This document shows positions 1-7,026 of a stretch of 8,963 bases of DNA, in pieces. The notes beneath the pieces are model-generated. The model was not told where the DNA came from. It was given only the letters and a program-made list of their open reading frames with translations, and did not search any database. Every line of letters begins with the position of its first letter. The stretch's first letter is position 1. Both the position numbers and the translations under genes were made by a program. Source of the stretch: Ignavibacteria bacterium UBA6906 (GTDB taxonomy: Bacteria; Bacteroidota; Ignavibacteria; UBA10030; UBA6906); the NCBI GenBank assembly GCA_002451155.1, contig DKBG01000156.1:1-8963 (forward strand). The letters are read 5' to 3'.

Positions 1-1
1 C

Positions 2-1183
2 GGCAACATGACGTCCTATTACGATGCTACCGCTTCGCATAACCTTGCGCTCGCCGGCGCAAATGTGGCGCTGGCAAAAACTTATGCAGATACAACCTGG
101 AGCGGGCCGGCAACACAGAGTTTCAACACGCTTACCCTGAGGGGAGCCTTCACGGCGCGAGTCTACAATCTGGGCACCTCCGGCAAGATGATCCGGTCGG
201 TTTCCGAATACCCCGCCTCGGCCGGGGGATCGCTTCACGACACCGTGGAGGTCTATTTCAACGCACGCCGGCGGAACAGTTTTTCGATGTTTGCATGGAT
301 GACAAATTTCGAAGGCAATGTATTCTGGATTACGGAGGACACCGTCTGGGGTCGCGTACACTCCAACGGCAACCTACACGTGAACGGACGGCCAGTCTTT
401 ATGGAAAAGGCCACCACGTCGAAGGGATTTGATCCAAAACCGGGAACAGGCGTGAACCGGGCAGTCTTCAAACAGGGATATGAAACGGGCGTCGCCGAGA
501 TCGAGTTCCCTAACGACCTGAGCGAGATCGTCAACGCCTCCACCACCGGGGGGCGGCGGTACACAACGGACGTCTGGGTGACTCTGTCGCCGGGTTCGCC
601 GGCCAGCGGCGACGGCATGGCCTATGTCCGGACAAGCTCTTCGGGGCCGATTGTGGATTCAATCAATCTCGGCGACCCCTCGTTCAAGGGCGTCATCCTG
701 GGGAACGGCAGGGTGAATGTCCAGGGGACGCTCGACGGAAAGCTGACGATATCATCCCTCACCGACGTATTCATCCAGAACGACATCGTGTATGAACAGA
801 ACCCGCTGGACGGATCTTGCGACGACCTCCTCGGACTGGTCGCGGACCGGAATGTCATCGTGGCGGACAATGCCGCGAACAACACCAACTGCCGGATCGA
901 TGGATGTGTTTTCACGCGGACCGGGTCGTTCATCGCTGAGAATTATGGCACCCGCCCGGTGAGTGGAACCCTGAACCTCGCGGGAAGCATCGTACAGGAC
1001 GAGCGGGGTGCGGTCGGAACCTTTTCCGGGGCAACTCTCCGTTCCGGGTTCTCCAAGCGATACCGTTTCGATACGCGGCTCAGCGACCCGACATTTCGCC
1101 CGCCCTACTATCCGGGCTATTACACCAAGACATTCGCTGTTTCCGGCTGGTGGGAAAGCTACCGCATCACATCGAGCGACTGA
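2..1183 (+). CDS. DUF4900/PilX-like pilus-associated or surface protein, 5'-truncated
   Basis: The reading frame is open from base 2 to a TGA at 1181-1183. The ATG at 8 is probably internal, because the first visible residues already look like the stretch just after a prepilin-type N-terminal helix (LALAGANVALA, residues 13-23 counted from that Met). The missing part would carry the hydrophobic export/anchoring helix. Further on comes a DUF4900-like signature (WITEDTVWGRVHSNGNLHVNG, around 107-127, followed by PVF). After it lies a long glycine- and valine-rich beta-type region with LTISS, IVYEQNPLDG, LLGLVADRNVIV (274-285) and LNLAGSIVQ (322-330). It ends in aromatic residues (PPYYPGYY, WWES). 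Proteins of this kind occur in Bacteroidota/Ignavibacteria-type genomes, often near type IV pilus or secretion genes, and are probably exposed or secreted. The family call rests on remembered motifs, and the molecular function is unknown. A strong terminator follows, so it ends its own transcription unit. Confidence 0.6.
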   Translation, partial: GNMTSYYDATASHNLALAGANVALAKTYADTTWSGPATQSFNTLTLRGAFTARVYNLGTSGKMIRSVSEYPASAGGSLHDTVEVYFNARRRNSFSMFAWMTNFEGNVFWITEDTVWGRVHSNGNLHVNGRPVFMEKATTSKGFDPKPGTGVNRAVFKQGYETGVAEIEFPNDLSEIVNASTTGGRRYTTDVWVTLSPGSPASGDGMAYVRTSSSGPIVDSINLGDPSFKGVILGNGRVNVQGTLDGKLTISSLTDVFIQNDIVYEQNPLDGSCDDLLGLVADRNVIVADNAANNTNCRIDGCVFTRTGSFIAENYGTRPVSGTLNLAGSIVQDERGAVGTFSGATLRSGFSKRYRFDTRLSDPTFRPPYYPGYYTKTFAVSGWWESYRITSSD

Positions 1184-1218
1184 TTCGCCTCGACCATCCA
1201 GAAAAGGCTGCTCACACG

Positions 1219-1255
1219 GCGGTTCGCCTTTCCAGAGCGAACCGCTTTGCGTTTT
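1219..1255 (+). terminator. Rho-independent terminator after the DUF4900-like gene
   Basis: A perfect 9-bp inverted repeat (GCGGTTCGC at 1219-1227 and GCGAACCGC at 1237-1245) encloses a 9-base loop and is followed at once by a T-rich stretch (TTTGCGTTTT, 1246-1255). It lies 36 bases past the stop of the upstream gene and before the mutS promoter-like motif, where a terminator is expected. The T tract is interrupted by GCG, so efficiency may be moderate. Confidence 0.75.
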
Positions 1256-1265
1256 CCGGGGTTCG

Positions 1266-1297
1266 TTGATTTTCGAAAGGAAATTGGCGTACTTTTT
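1266..1297 (+). promoter_or_regulatory. Putative Bacteroidota-type promoter for mutS
   Basis: TTG at 1266-1268, then 21 bases, then TACTTTTT at 1290-1297. This compares with the Bacteroidota housekeeping pattern TTTG-N19-21-TAnnTTTG, with one mismatch in the -7 element. It lies between the terminator and mutS and would give a leader of about 45 bases. The motif is short and could occur by chance. Support comes from position and from two similar sites in this window. Confidence 0.4.
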
Positions 1298-1347
1298 CTT
1301 GCTGGATCCTTCAGCACCATGATGTCCCACGGCTCCTGCCGGCTCCG

Positions 1348-3969
1348 ATGTCCACCCCATTGATGCGCCAGTATTCCCAGGTCAAAGCGAAGTATCCCGA
1401 CACCATACTTCTCTTCCGCATGGGGGATTTCTTCGAAACTTTCGAGGAGGACGCAAGGATCACCGCAAAAGTTCTCGGCATCACACTCACCAAACGCGGG
1501 AATGGCGCGGCGGGAGAGGTCCCGCTTGCCGGATTTCCCCATCACGCCCTTGAAGCCTATCTCCCTAAACTCCTCAAGGCGGGATACCGCGTCGCTGTGT
1601 GCGAACAACTCGAAGATCCGAAATTCGCCAAGGGGATTGTCAAGCGGGACGTCATCGAGGTGGTCACACCCGGAGTGGCGTTTTCGGACAAGGTGCTGGA
1701 GCAGAAGCAAAACAACTATCTTGCCGCGGTCATCCTTCCCACTGCCATATCCGCTCCTGACGATCTCATCGGATGGGCTTACGTTGATGTCTCCACCGCA
1801 GAATTCCGCGCTGCGGAGTTCTCTCTGAAGTACCTGCAGGAGCAGATCGCTGCCGTCGGTCCTGCCGAACTACTCGTCCAGCGGCGGGATTTCAGCACAT
1901 TCCAGTCCCTCCTCAAGGATTCCTTCCACGGGCTCTACACGAAGGTCGATGACTGGGTGGCAAATTACGACTATGCAGTCGAACGTCTGACAACCCATTT
2001 TGCCGTTCAGTCGCTGAAGGGGTTCGGCCTCGACCGCTTCCGTCCGGGTGTGACCGCCGCAGGGTTCATTCTCAATTATCTTCAGGAGACGCAGAAGTCC
2101 AATCTGCTTCACATCAAAAAGGTCATCCCCTACGATGTCGGCGAGACCATCGTTCTCGACCCTTCCACAAAGCGGAACCTGGAGATCACCGCCTCCATCG
2201 GCGGGAGCGCAGAGGGAACCCTGTTCGCCGTTCTGGACCGAACCGTCACCCCGATGGGCGGACGCCTCCTCAAGCGCTGGGTGAACCAGCCTCTGAACAG
2301 CCTGGAGCCGATACAGGCGCGCCTGGACGCGGTCGAAGAGCTGAAGACATCAGCATCGATGCGCGGAACACTCATCACGGTGCTGGCACACGTGGGAGAC
2401 CTCGAGCGGCTAAACACCAGAATCTGCACCGGCCGTGCAACCCCCAGAGACCTGATCGCACTCAGCGCCGCACTCAGGGAAAGCGGGAACATCAAAGAGA
2501 CCCTTCGGGAGGTCAGGGCGGAGAACCTTGTTTCCTGCCGTGACTCCATCAACCCTCTCACCGATGTTGTCTCCACGATCGAGGCTGCCATCGAACAGGA
2601 GCCGCCGGCGGCGATCGCCGACGGCGGTGTGATCCGTCCGGGCTACAATGCCGAACTTGATCAGTTGCGGAACCTGTCCTTGAGCGGCAAGCGATGGATC
2701 GCCGATCTGCAAGCCAAAGAAAGGGAACGGACGGGGATTTCTTCGCTCAAGGTCGGCTTCAATAATGTGTTCGGGTACTACCTGGAAGTGACGAATACGC
2801 ACCGGGACAAAATCCCCCCTGACTACATCCGGAAACAGACCCTCACGAACGCGGAGCGGTACATAACCCCGGATCTGAAGGAATATGAGGAGAAAGTCCT
2901 CCATGCGGAGGAGAAGATTCTCGCCCTCGAGACCCGGCTGTTCACCGATGTTCGAATGGCTGTCACCGCAAGGGCAGAGGCGGTTCAGACAAATGCTCAG
3001 GCCATTGCGCTTCTTGATTGCCAGTCGGCCCTGGCGGAGGCTGCCGTCGCGCAGGACTATGTCCGCCCCGAGGTCAACACCTCCACGTCCCTGATTATCG
3101 AAGAGGGCCGCCACCCCGTCATTGAGCGGCTGCTTCCGCCGGGGGAGCGGTACGTTCCAAACGACGCTTCGCTCAACACCGAATCGGACCAGATCATCGT
3201 GCTGACCGGACCGAATATGAGCGGAAAGTCCTCCTATCTCCGGCAGGTCGGGCTGATCGTCCTCCTGGCACAGATCGGGAGCTTTGTCCCGGCGCGGAGG
3301 GCGGTCATCGGCCTTGTGGACAAGATCTTCACCCGGGTTGGGGCCAGCGACAATATCACGTCTGGGGAGAGCACGTTTCTCGTTGAGATGCACGAGGCAG
3401 CCCACATCGTGAATACCGCAACTGCGCGGAGTCTCATCCTCCTCGACGAAGTGGGGCGCGGGACGAGCACCTTTGATGGAATCAGCATTGCCTGGTCGCT
3501 CACTGAATATCTTCACGAACGGATTGGCGCCCGGACGATCTTCGCGACACATTATCACGAAATGAACGAGCTCGCCGATCTCCTTCCCAGAGTGAAGAAT
3601 TACAAGGTCGACGTCAGGGAATACGGTGACCGGGTGATCTTTCTGCACAGGGTAACCCCTGGATTTGCCGATCATTCCTACGGCATACACGTTGCGCGCA
3701 TGGCCGGCCTCCCGGACGAAATCACCGAACGTGCCCGGAAGATTCTCCGGAATCTGGAAGGATCGGATCTCTCCGTTCACGACGACGGGAAGACAGAGGG
3801 GCGGCCTCCCCGGGGGAGAATCGCCGCCGCCGAGGCGCAGTTGACCCTCTTCGAAATGAAGGACGATGCTCTTCGTGAAGAGCTGAAGACTATTGATCTC
3901 GATCACCTAACGCCTGTCGAAGCAATGCAGAAGCTGTCGGACCTGAAACGGAAAAGCAAGGACGGATAG
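1348..3969 (+). CDS. mutS: DNA mismatch repair protein MutS
   Basis: This 873-residue protein is full length for MutS1. It binds mismatches and small loops as a dimeric sliding clamp and, with MutL, starts strand-specific repair in the cytoplasm. The N-terminal mismatch-reading domain has RMGDFFETF with the Phe-x-Glu pair at F28 and E30. The connector, core and clamp domains follow (FNNVFGYYLEVTNTH, 471-485). The ATPase has Walker A GPNMSGKS (621-628), the ITSGESTF segment (670-677), Walker B LILLDE (696-701) with GRGTSTFDG (703-711), and the ATHYHE histidine motif (733-738). Near the end, QLTLF (831-835) fits a beta-clamp-binding motif, and LTPVEAMQKLSDLK (854-867) is the usual MutS C-terminal motif. 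The ATG at 1348 matches the usual MutS beginning; no in-frame ATG lies upstream before the stop at 1267-1269. No good Shine-Dalgarno is visible. No mutL is in the window, so mutS appears to stand alone or lead into the next gene. Confidence 0.98.
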   Translation: MSTPLMRQYSQVKAKYPDTILLFRMGDFFETFEEDARITAKVLGITLTKRGNGAAGEVPLAGFPHHALEAYLPKLLKAGYRVAVCEQLEDPKFAKGIVKRDVIEVVTPGVAFSDKVLEQKQNNYLAAVILPTAISAPDDLIGWAYVDVSTAEFRAAEFSLKYLQEQIAAVGPAELLVQRRDFSTFQSLLKDSFHGLYTKVDDWVANYDYAVERLTTHFAVQSLKGFGLDRFRPGVTAAGFILNYLQETQKSNLLHIKKVIPYDVGETIVLDPSTKRNLEITASIGGSAEGTLFAVLDRTVTPMGGRLLKRWVNQPLNSLEPIQARLDAVEELKTSASMRGTLITVLAHVGDLERLNTRICTGRATPRDLIALSAALRESGNIKETLREVRAENLVSCRDSINPLTDVVSTIEAAIEQEPPAAIADGGVIRPGYNAELDQLRNLSLSGKRWIADLQAKERERTGISSLKVGFNNVFGYYLEVTNTHRDKIPPDYIRKQTLTNAERYITPDLKEYEEKVLHAEEKILALETRLFTDVRMAVTARAEAVQTNAQAIALLDCQSALAEAAVAQDYVRPEVNTSTSLIIEEGRHPVIERLLPPGERYVPNDASLNTESDQIIVLTGPNMSGKSSYLRQVGLIVLLAQIGSFVPARRAVIGLVDKIFTRVGASDNITSGESTFLVEMHEAAHIVNTATARSLILLDEVGRGTSTFDGISIAWSLTEYLHERIGARTIFATHYHEMNELADLLPRVKNYKVDVREYGDRVIFLHRVTPGFADHSYGIHVARMAGLPDEITERARKILRNLEGSDLSVHDDGKTEGRPPRGRIAAAEAQLTLFEMKDDALREELKTIDLDHLTPVEAMQKLSDLKRKSKDG

Positions 3970-4011
3970 CGCACACGTCAACCCGGTCGCACCCCTCACC
4001 ACACATCTGAC

Positions 4012-4015
4012 GGAG
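4012..4015 (+). promoter_or_regulatory. Ribosome binding site of the DinB-like gene
   Basis: GGAG sits 6 bases before the ATG at 4022 and supports that start. The other genes in this window show weak or no such motif. Confidence 0.5.
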
Positions 4016-4021
4016 TCACGA

Positions 4022-4525
4022 ATGACCCTCCAGGAGATTACGCTTCTTCACGCATTCAATTCCTGGGCTAACCAGAAGATCTTCGACGCACTTGCGCCCC
4101 TCTCAGCCGAGCAGCTGGAGGCGGACATGAAGGCAAGCCACAGGAGCCTCCACGGTACCCTGGCGCATCTACTTGCAGCTCACTCGCTCTGGCTTTCCCG
4201 ATGGAAAGGAACGCCCGAAGAGAAGCTCAGGGATCCGGGCGACTTTGCTTCCCTTGCAGAGCTGCAGCGTTTCTGGGAGCAGACCGGGCACGAAACCGCG
4301 CGCTGGCTGGGAACGATGAGCGACAGAACGCTCCAGGAGACTTTCACGGCAACCTCACCGCGAGGCGGAACCTACCGGCACACGTACTGGCAAGCGTTTC
4401 AGCACGTTGTGGACCACAGCACCTACCACCGGGGACAAATCATCACGCTTCTCCGGCAACTTGGTGTCACGCCCCCGATAACCGGCCTGATCGCATTTTA
4501 CCGGGAAGCAGCAAAGCTCAAATAG
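4022..4525 (+). CDS. DinB/YfiT-family four-helix metal-binding protein
   Basis: This 167-residue protein has the typical DinB-family length and layout. The first helix has LLHAFNSWANQKIFDAL (8-24), the second has the LHGTLAHLLAAHSLWLSRW segment (43-61), and the C-terminal helix has HVVDHSTYHRGQIITLLRQLG (128-148). In this family three histidines bind a divalent metal; H49, H132 and H136 are the likely set. Family members include thiol-dependent S-transferases (bacillithiol or mycothiol) and stress-induced proteins of unknown activity, so no substrate can be assigned. It is cytoplasmic: no signal peptide or membrane segment is present. It starts 52 bases after mutS on the same strand with no clear terminator between, so readthrough from mutS is plausible, but a functional link with repair is not shown. 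DinB here is the B. subtilis damage-induced family, not E. coli DNA polymerase IV. Confidence 0.9.
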   Translation: MTLQEITLLHAFNSWANQKIFDALAPLSAEQLEADMKASHRSLHGTLAHLLAAHSLWLSRWKGTPEEKLRDPGDFASLAELQRFWEQTGHETARWLGTMSDRTLQETFTATSPRGGTYRHTYWQAFQHVVDHSTYHRGQIITLLRQLGVTPPITGLIAFYREAAKLK

Positions 4526-4692
4526 CATCCGCATGCCGCTCAGAATCTCATTCCACGGCAACACATGCATGATGAACGCCAGACCACCGGTCAGACTCGA
4601 GGATCCCTCTCCCCGAACCGGCGTCCGGGCAAACTCCCGGCGAAAATTGCACACCACGCCCCAGGCAGCAACGCGATGAGCAATAGACCTTT

Positions 4693-4711
4693 GGAGGAGT
4701 GCGCGGGGGGA
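4693..4711 (+). promoter_or_regulatory. Purine-rich leader with candidate ribosome binding sites for the HEAGH protein
   Basis: GGAGGAG at 4693-4699 is the best Shine-Dalgarno match in the window but lies 20 bases from the ATG at 4720, and it overlaps an in-frame GTG at 4699. GGGGGGA at 4705-4711 has the normal 8-base spacing to the ATG. I prefer the ATG at 4720, because a GTG start at 4699 would lack a site of its own. Confidence 0.35.
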
Positions 4712-4719
4712 CTGTTCTG

Positions 4720-5265
4720 ATGAGGCCAGCAATCCTCGCGCTGAAACTGCTCCTGTACGGGTACGCAGGATATCTTTTGGTCTTTCTTTGTATCTGGTAC
4801 CATCCGGAACAACCGGGTTTCAATCCGCCATTCATTCTCTTTGTCCTTGACACAATCAACCTGTTCATCCACGAAGCGGGCCATTTCTTTTTCGGTCTTT
4901 TTGGCCGCTCGATTCAAGTAATCTCAGGATCTCTTTTCCAGATCCTGTTGCCGCTCGCCCTTCTGGTTGCTACTTTTCGCCAGCGTCCGGCACAGGCTGC
5001 TCTGCCCGGTTTCTGGGTCGGAGAAAGCATGGTAAATGTCTCGATCTACATCAGAGACGCGCCATACCGTCAGTTACGCCTCATCGCCAGAGGATTAGTC
5101 CACGACTGGAACTGGCTTCTTTCAGACAACCTGGAGGCCTCTGAGCCGCTCGCGGACATTGTTTTTGGGTTCGGCATTCTGATCTGTTCCGCGTCCGTTG
5201 TTGCCGGAGTCTGGTTTGCGGTTCGCACATTCCGCGAGGCCGAAGGAAACACTGATCCTCCCTGA
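4720..5265 (+). CDS. Small integral membrane protein with HEAGH motif, M50-like putative metalloprotease
   Basis: This 181-residue protein is mostly hydrophobic. Likely membrane segments are residues 5-25, about 37-60 (containing the motif), 70-87 and about 147-168. HEAGH at 51-55, inside FIHEAGHFFFGLFG, is an HExxH zinc-metalloprotease motif within a membrane helix, as in site-2 proteases (M50). A second charged motif, HDWN (128-131), sits in the loop before the last helix and could supply a further metal ligand. That is an inference: the classic M50 second motif (NxxPxxxxDG) is not visible. Similar short proteins are known to me only as uncharacterised or M50-like. It is shorter than typical M50 proteases and has no PDZ domain. 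Protease activity is therefore unproven, and a non-proteolytic zinc-binding membrane protein is possible. The start could be GTG 4699, adding 7 residues. It lies 194 bases after the DinB-like gene. Confidence 0.7.
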   Translation: MRPAILALKLLLYGYAGYLLVFLCIWYHPEQPGFNPPFILFVLDTINLFIHEAGHFFFGLFGRSIQVISGSLFQILLPLALLVATFRQRPAQAALPGFWVGESMVNVSIYIRDAPYRQLRLIARGLVHDWNWLLSDNLEASEPLADIVFGFGILICSASVVAGVWFAVRTFREAEGNTDPP

Positions 5266-5278
5266 GCCGGGAGTGATC
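5254..5278 (+). terminator. Weak hairpin at the end of the HEAGH gene
   Basis: GATCCTCCC (5254-5262) pairs with GGGAGTGATC (5269-5278) with a single bulged T, and the loop is the six bases containing the stop codon. No T tract follows, so it may be a 3'-end stabilising hairpin or nothing. A 10-bp palindrome (CCAGCGCTGG, 5283-5292) lies just downstream. Confidence 0.25.
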
Positions 5279-5329
5279 CGACCCAGCGCTGGCCAAGAAG
5301 ACCGATGAAATTGGCCTGTTTTCCCCTCC

Positions 5330-5360
5330 TTGGAAATACTTCTGCCTTTCCGTATTATTG
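5330..5360 (+). promoter_or_regulatory. Putative Bacteroidota-type promoter for the C39-like/GT2 pair
   Basis: TTG at 5330-5332, then 20 bases, then TATTATTG at 5353-5360, one mismatch from TAnnTTTG. Transcription would begin near 5366. That would exclude the in-frame TTG at 5358 as a start codon and leave a leader of about 65 bases before the ATG at 5433. Based on motif and position only. Confidence 0.45.
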
Positions 5361-5432
5361 GAAGATGAGGGCCCCGGGTTGCTGCCCGTTCACCAGCCTG
5401 TTTCTCTTTCACATCCCTTTCTTTCAGATTCC

Positions 5433-6293
5433 ATGGGGTTGTATCCACAGCCTAATAAATGGCAATGCGGGCCTTTCGCGCTCAAGTATGCGTTAATCAT
5501 GCTTGGCAGGATCGTCAGTGAAAAAGAGGTGTCTCGGATCGCAGGGAGCCACTGGTGGTCCGGCACCGATGAAATCAAACTGGGCAGAGCAGCGAAAGCG
5601 TACGGATGTGAAATGGCGCTCATCCGGAGGAAGAGCACGCTCCGGGCAAAGCGAGAGCTCCTGCTCGCATTGAAACGGGGCCAGCCGTGCCTGCTCTGCG
5701 TCGACGGGTGGAATCACTGGCTCACTGTTGTCGGGGCCGAAAAGGGAAAATTCATTCTGATTGACAGCAAACAAGCTCCCGTCGTGAGCATTGCTGACTG
5801 GCGGGCATTGAAACGTCGCTGGGTGTACCGGGAGCAGGACGAAGACGATCCAACGCAGATGAAATTGCTCTACGACCTCCATCCTGTTATTCCCAGGGTC
5901 CGAAACCGGACGCATGCGCGTTTCTCGCTGGAGAAGGCGAAATACCTGCGCCGACCGGAGAATCGGGAACTCGCAAATCACTGGAATGAATATTTCAACG
6001 ACCTCACCACAATTTGCACTCCGCGAACACCGCGAAGCGAACGTGTTTTTCCACTCGGAGAACTTTTCCGCCGCCATGGAGCCATGATCCGTTCCCAGGT
6101 GGCATACTGGCATGGCACAGTCAAGGAACAGCAGATCGGGAAACTTCTTCGTCATCTGAAATTCGTCGCGGATACATACGATCTGGTGGTCCGGGAGGAG
6201 GATGAGAAGCGCGCGATCGCGGCTATCAGCACGCTTGTCACACTCTGGGCCGCGAGCAGGTACGGAGTCGGCCAGGTGTACGGCAACGCATGA
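5433..6293 (+). CDS. C39-like cysteine peptidase domain protein with unknown C-terminal domain
   Basis: This 286-residue protein starts with a papain-fold C39-like domain. Q6-x5-C12-G13 (PQPNKWQCGPFALKYAL) gives the oxyanion Gln and nucleophilic Cys, H95 in DGWNHWLTVVG gives the His, and D111 in FILIDS the Asp. The triad looks complete, so activity is possible. In C39 peptidases attached to ABC exporters this domain cuts leader peptides after double glycine, but here there is no transporter domain, signal peptide or membrane segment. The protein should therefore be cytoplasmic. Residues about 150-286 are a mostly helical, charged region I do not recognise (KYLRRPENRELANHW, 170-184; RFVADTYDLVV-like segment at 243-253; WAASRYGVG, 272-280). 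The ATG at 5433 is chosen because the catalytic motif begins right there and a promoter-like site covers the earlier TTG (5358). Its stop overlaps the GT2 start (ATGA, 6290-6293), indicating translational coupling. Substrate unknown. Confidence 0.75.
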   Translation: MGLYPQPNKWQCGPFALKYALIMLGRIVSEKEVSRIAGSHWWSGTDEIKLGRAAKAYGCEMALIRRKSTLRAKRELLLALKRGQPCLLCVDGWNHWLTVVGAEKGKFILIDSKQAPVVSIADWRALKRRWVYREQDEDDPTQMKLLYDLHPVIPRVRNRTHARFSLEKAKYLRRPENRELANHWNEYFNDLTTICTPRTPRSERVFPLGELFRRHGAMIRSQVAYWHGTVKEQQIGKLLRHLKFVADTYDLVVREEDEKRAIAAISTLVTLWAASRYGVGQVYGNA

Positions 6294-6961
6294 ACGACTC
6301 GCACACCCTTCCGGTCACCGCTGTTATCGTGAATTTCCGCACGCCCGACCTCACGATCAGGGCGGCCGACAGCTTTCGCCTGCATTACGCTTCGCTCCCT
6401 CTCCTTGTAATCGACAACGGGTCCGGTGGGTCCAGCCCTGAGGACCTGCAGAAGCTCACGGCTCCCGCCTCCCCCCTCGTCGATGTTCTGTTCCTCCCAA
6501 AGAACATCCATCATGGTCCCGCGATGGATCTTGCCCTAAAGAGGATCTCGTCGCCCTATGTCTTCTTCCTTGATTCAGACTGCACGGTGCACCGCCACGG
6601 GCTGCTTGAGGCTATGGTTGGTCTTCTCGAGGGCGATCCCCTGGCCTACGCGGCAGGCAAAAAGATCTTCATGGACCGACGAGGGTACGACACCCGGGAA
6701 TCGCCCCACTCCCATCCCTACATTCGGCCCATAGCGATGCTGATCAAACGGGACCTGTACCTCACACTCCCACCCTTTCGTCGCCACGGCGCGCCCTGTC
6801 TTGCCAACATGATCGCCGCGGTGCGCGACGGATACTCGCTGGTCCACGTCTCCGTGGAAGAGTACATCACGCATGAAGGGCGGGGGACCGCGTCCCGCCA
6901 CGGGTATCGACTTGGCCTCAGGGGAAAGGTGAACCACCTCTTGCACAGGCTGGGCTTCTGA
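6290..6961 (+). CDS. Family 2 glycosyltransferase, short form
   Basis: This 223-residue protein has a single GT-A domain. TAVIVNFRTPD (10-20) is the first nucleotide-binding strand, LLVIDNGSGG (38-47) the second, and VFFLDSDCTV (91-100) carries the metal-binding DxD (D95, D97) for the sugar nucleotide. HEGRGT (195-200) near the end could supply the usual late histidine. GT2 enzymes invert the anomeric configuration and commonly build surface polysaccharides, O-antigens or protein glycans from nucleotide sugars. Donor and acceptor cannot be told from sequence. There is no membrane segment, so it works in the cytoplasm, probably at the membrane surface. It is short for the family (often 250-350) but appears complete. 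The start overlaps the stop of the C39-like gene by 4 bases, so the two are very likely made together. Confidence 0.9.
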   Translation: MNDSHTLPVTAVIVNFRTPDLTIRAADSFRLHYASLPLLVIDNGSGGSSPEDLQKLTAPASPLVDVLFLPKNIHHGPAMDLALKRISSPYVFFLDSDCTVHRHGLLEAMVGLLEGDPLAYAAGKKIFMDRRGYDTRESPHSHPYIRPIAMLIKRDLYLTLPPFRRHGAPCLANMIAAVRDGYSLVHVSVEEYITHEGRGTASRHGYRLGLRGKVNHLLHRLGF

Positions 6962-6982
6962 CAGCGTTCATTGCTTGTCAGA
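6957..6982 (+). terminator. Possible weak terminator hairpin after the GT2 gene
   Basis: A perfect 7-bp inverted repeat (TCTGACA, 6957-6963; TGTCAGA, 6976-6982) with a 12-base loop overlaps the GT2 stop and is followed by a pyrimidine-rich run to about 7000. The stem is AT-rich and the loop long, so it is weak. It also overlaps the -33 half of the promoter-like site, so it could equally be an operator-like element. Confidence 0.25.
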
Positions 6983-7001
6983 CCTTCCTTCTGTATCTTT
7001 C
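6971..7001 (+). promoter_or_regulatory. Putative Bacteroidota-type promoter for the GT4-wecE unit
   Basis: TTG at 6971-6973, then 20 bases, then TATCTTTC at 6994-7001, one mismatch from TAnnTTTG. A transcript starting near 7006 would have a leader of about 20 bases before the GTG at 7027. The 65-base gap has no Shine-Dalgarno, which is common in Bacteroidota. Confidence 0.45.
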
Positions 7002-7026
7002 ACGATGAGTATTCGATGCTTCCGCT

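Noticed and set aside
752..1360. Overlapping - strand open frames across the DUF4900-like gene, the gap and the mutS start
   Set aside because: They run through a clear terminator and a promoter-like site, have no recognisable motifs and no ribosome binding site, and conflict with better-supported + strand genes.
2410..3906. Long open frame (498 codons) on the - strand inside mutS
   Set aside because: It is in exact codon register with mutS, where antisense stops need sense TTA, CTA or TCA codons, which are rare in this GC-rich gene. The translation shows no known motif, and mutS is certain.
4622..4642. Hairpin CCGGG-CCCGG in the gap after the DinB-like gene as a terminator
   Set aside because: The stem is only 5 bp plus 2 beyond a bulge, and it is followed by A-rich, not T-rich, sequence on the + strand; no gene on the - strand would need it.
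5283..5292. 10-bp perfect palindrome CCAGCGCTGG as an operator
   Set aside because: It is a single short palindrome with no second copy in the window and no regulator gene nearby, so chance is a sufficient explanation.
5358..5432. In-frame TTG start adding 25 residues to the C39-like protein
   Set aside because: The added residues show no signal peptide or domain, there is no ribosome binding site, and the TTG falls within the predicted -7 promoter element.
5305..5496. Small hydrophobic + strand open frame overlapping the start of the C39-like gene, possibly a frameshifted signal peptide
   Set aside because: It is rich in Phe, Cys and Pro with no proper signal-peptide layout, overlaps the promoter-like site, and the C39-like domain is complete without it.
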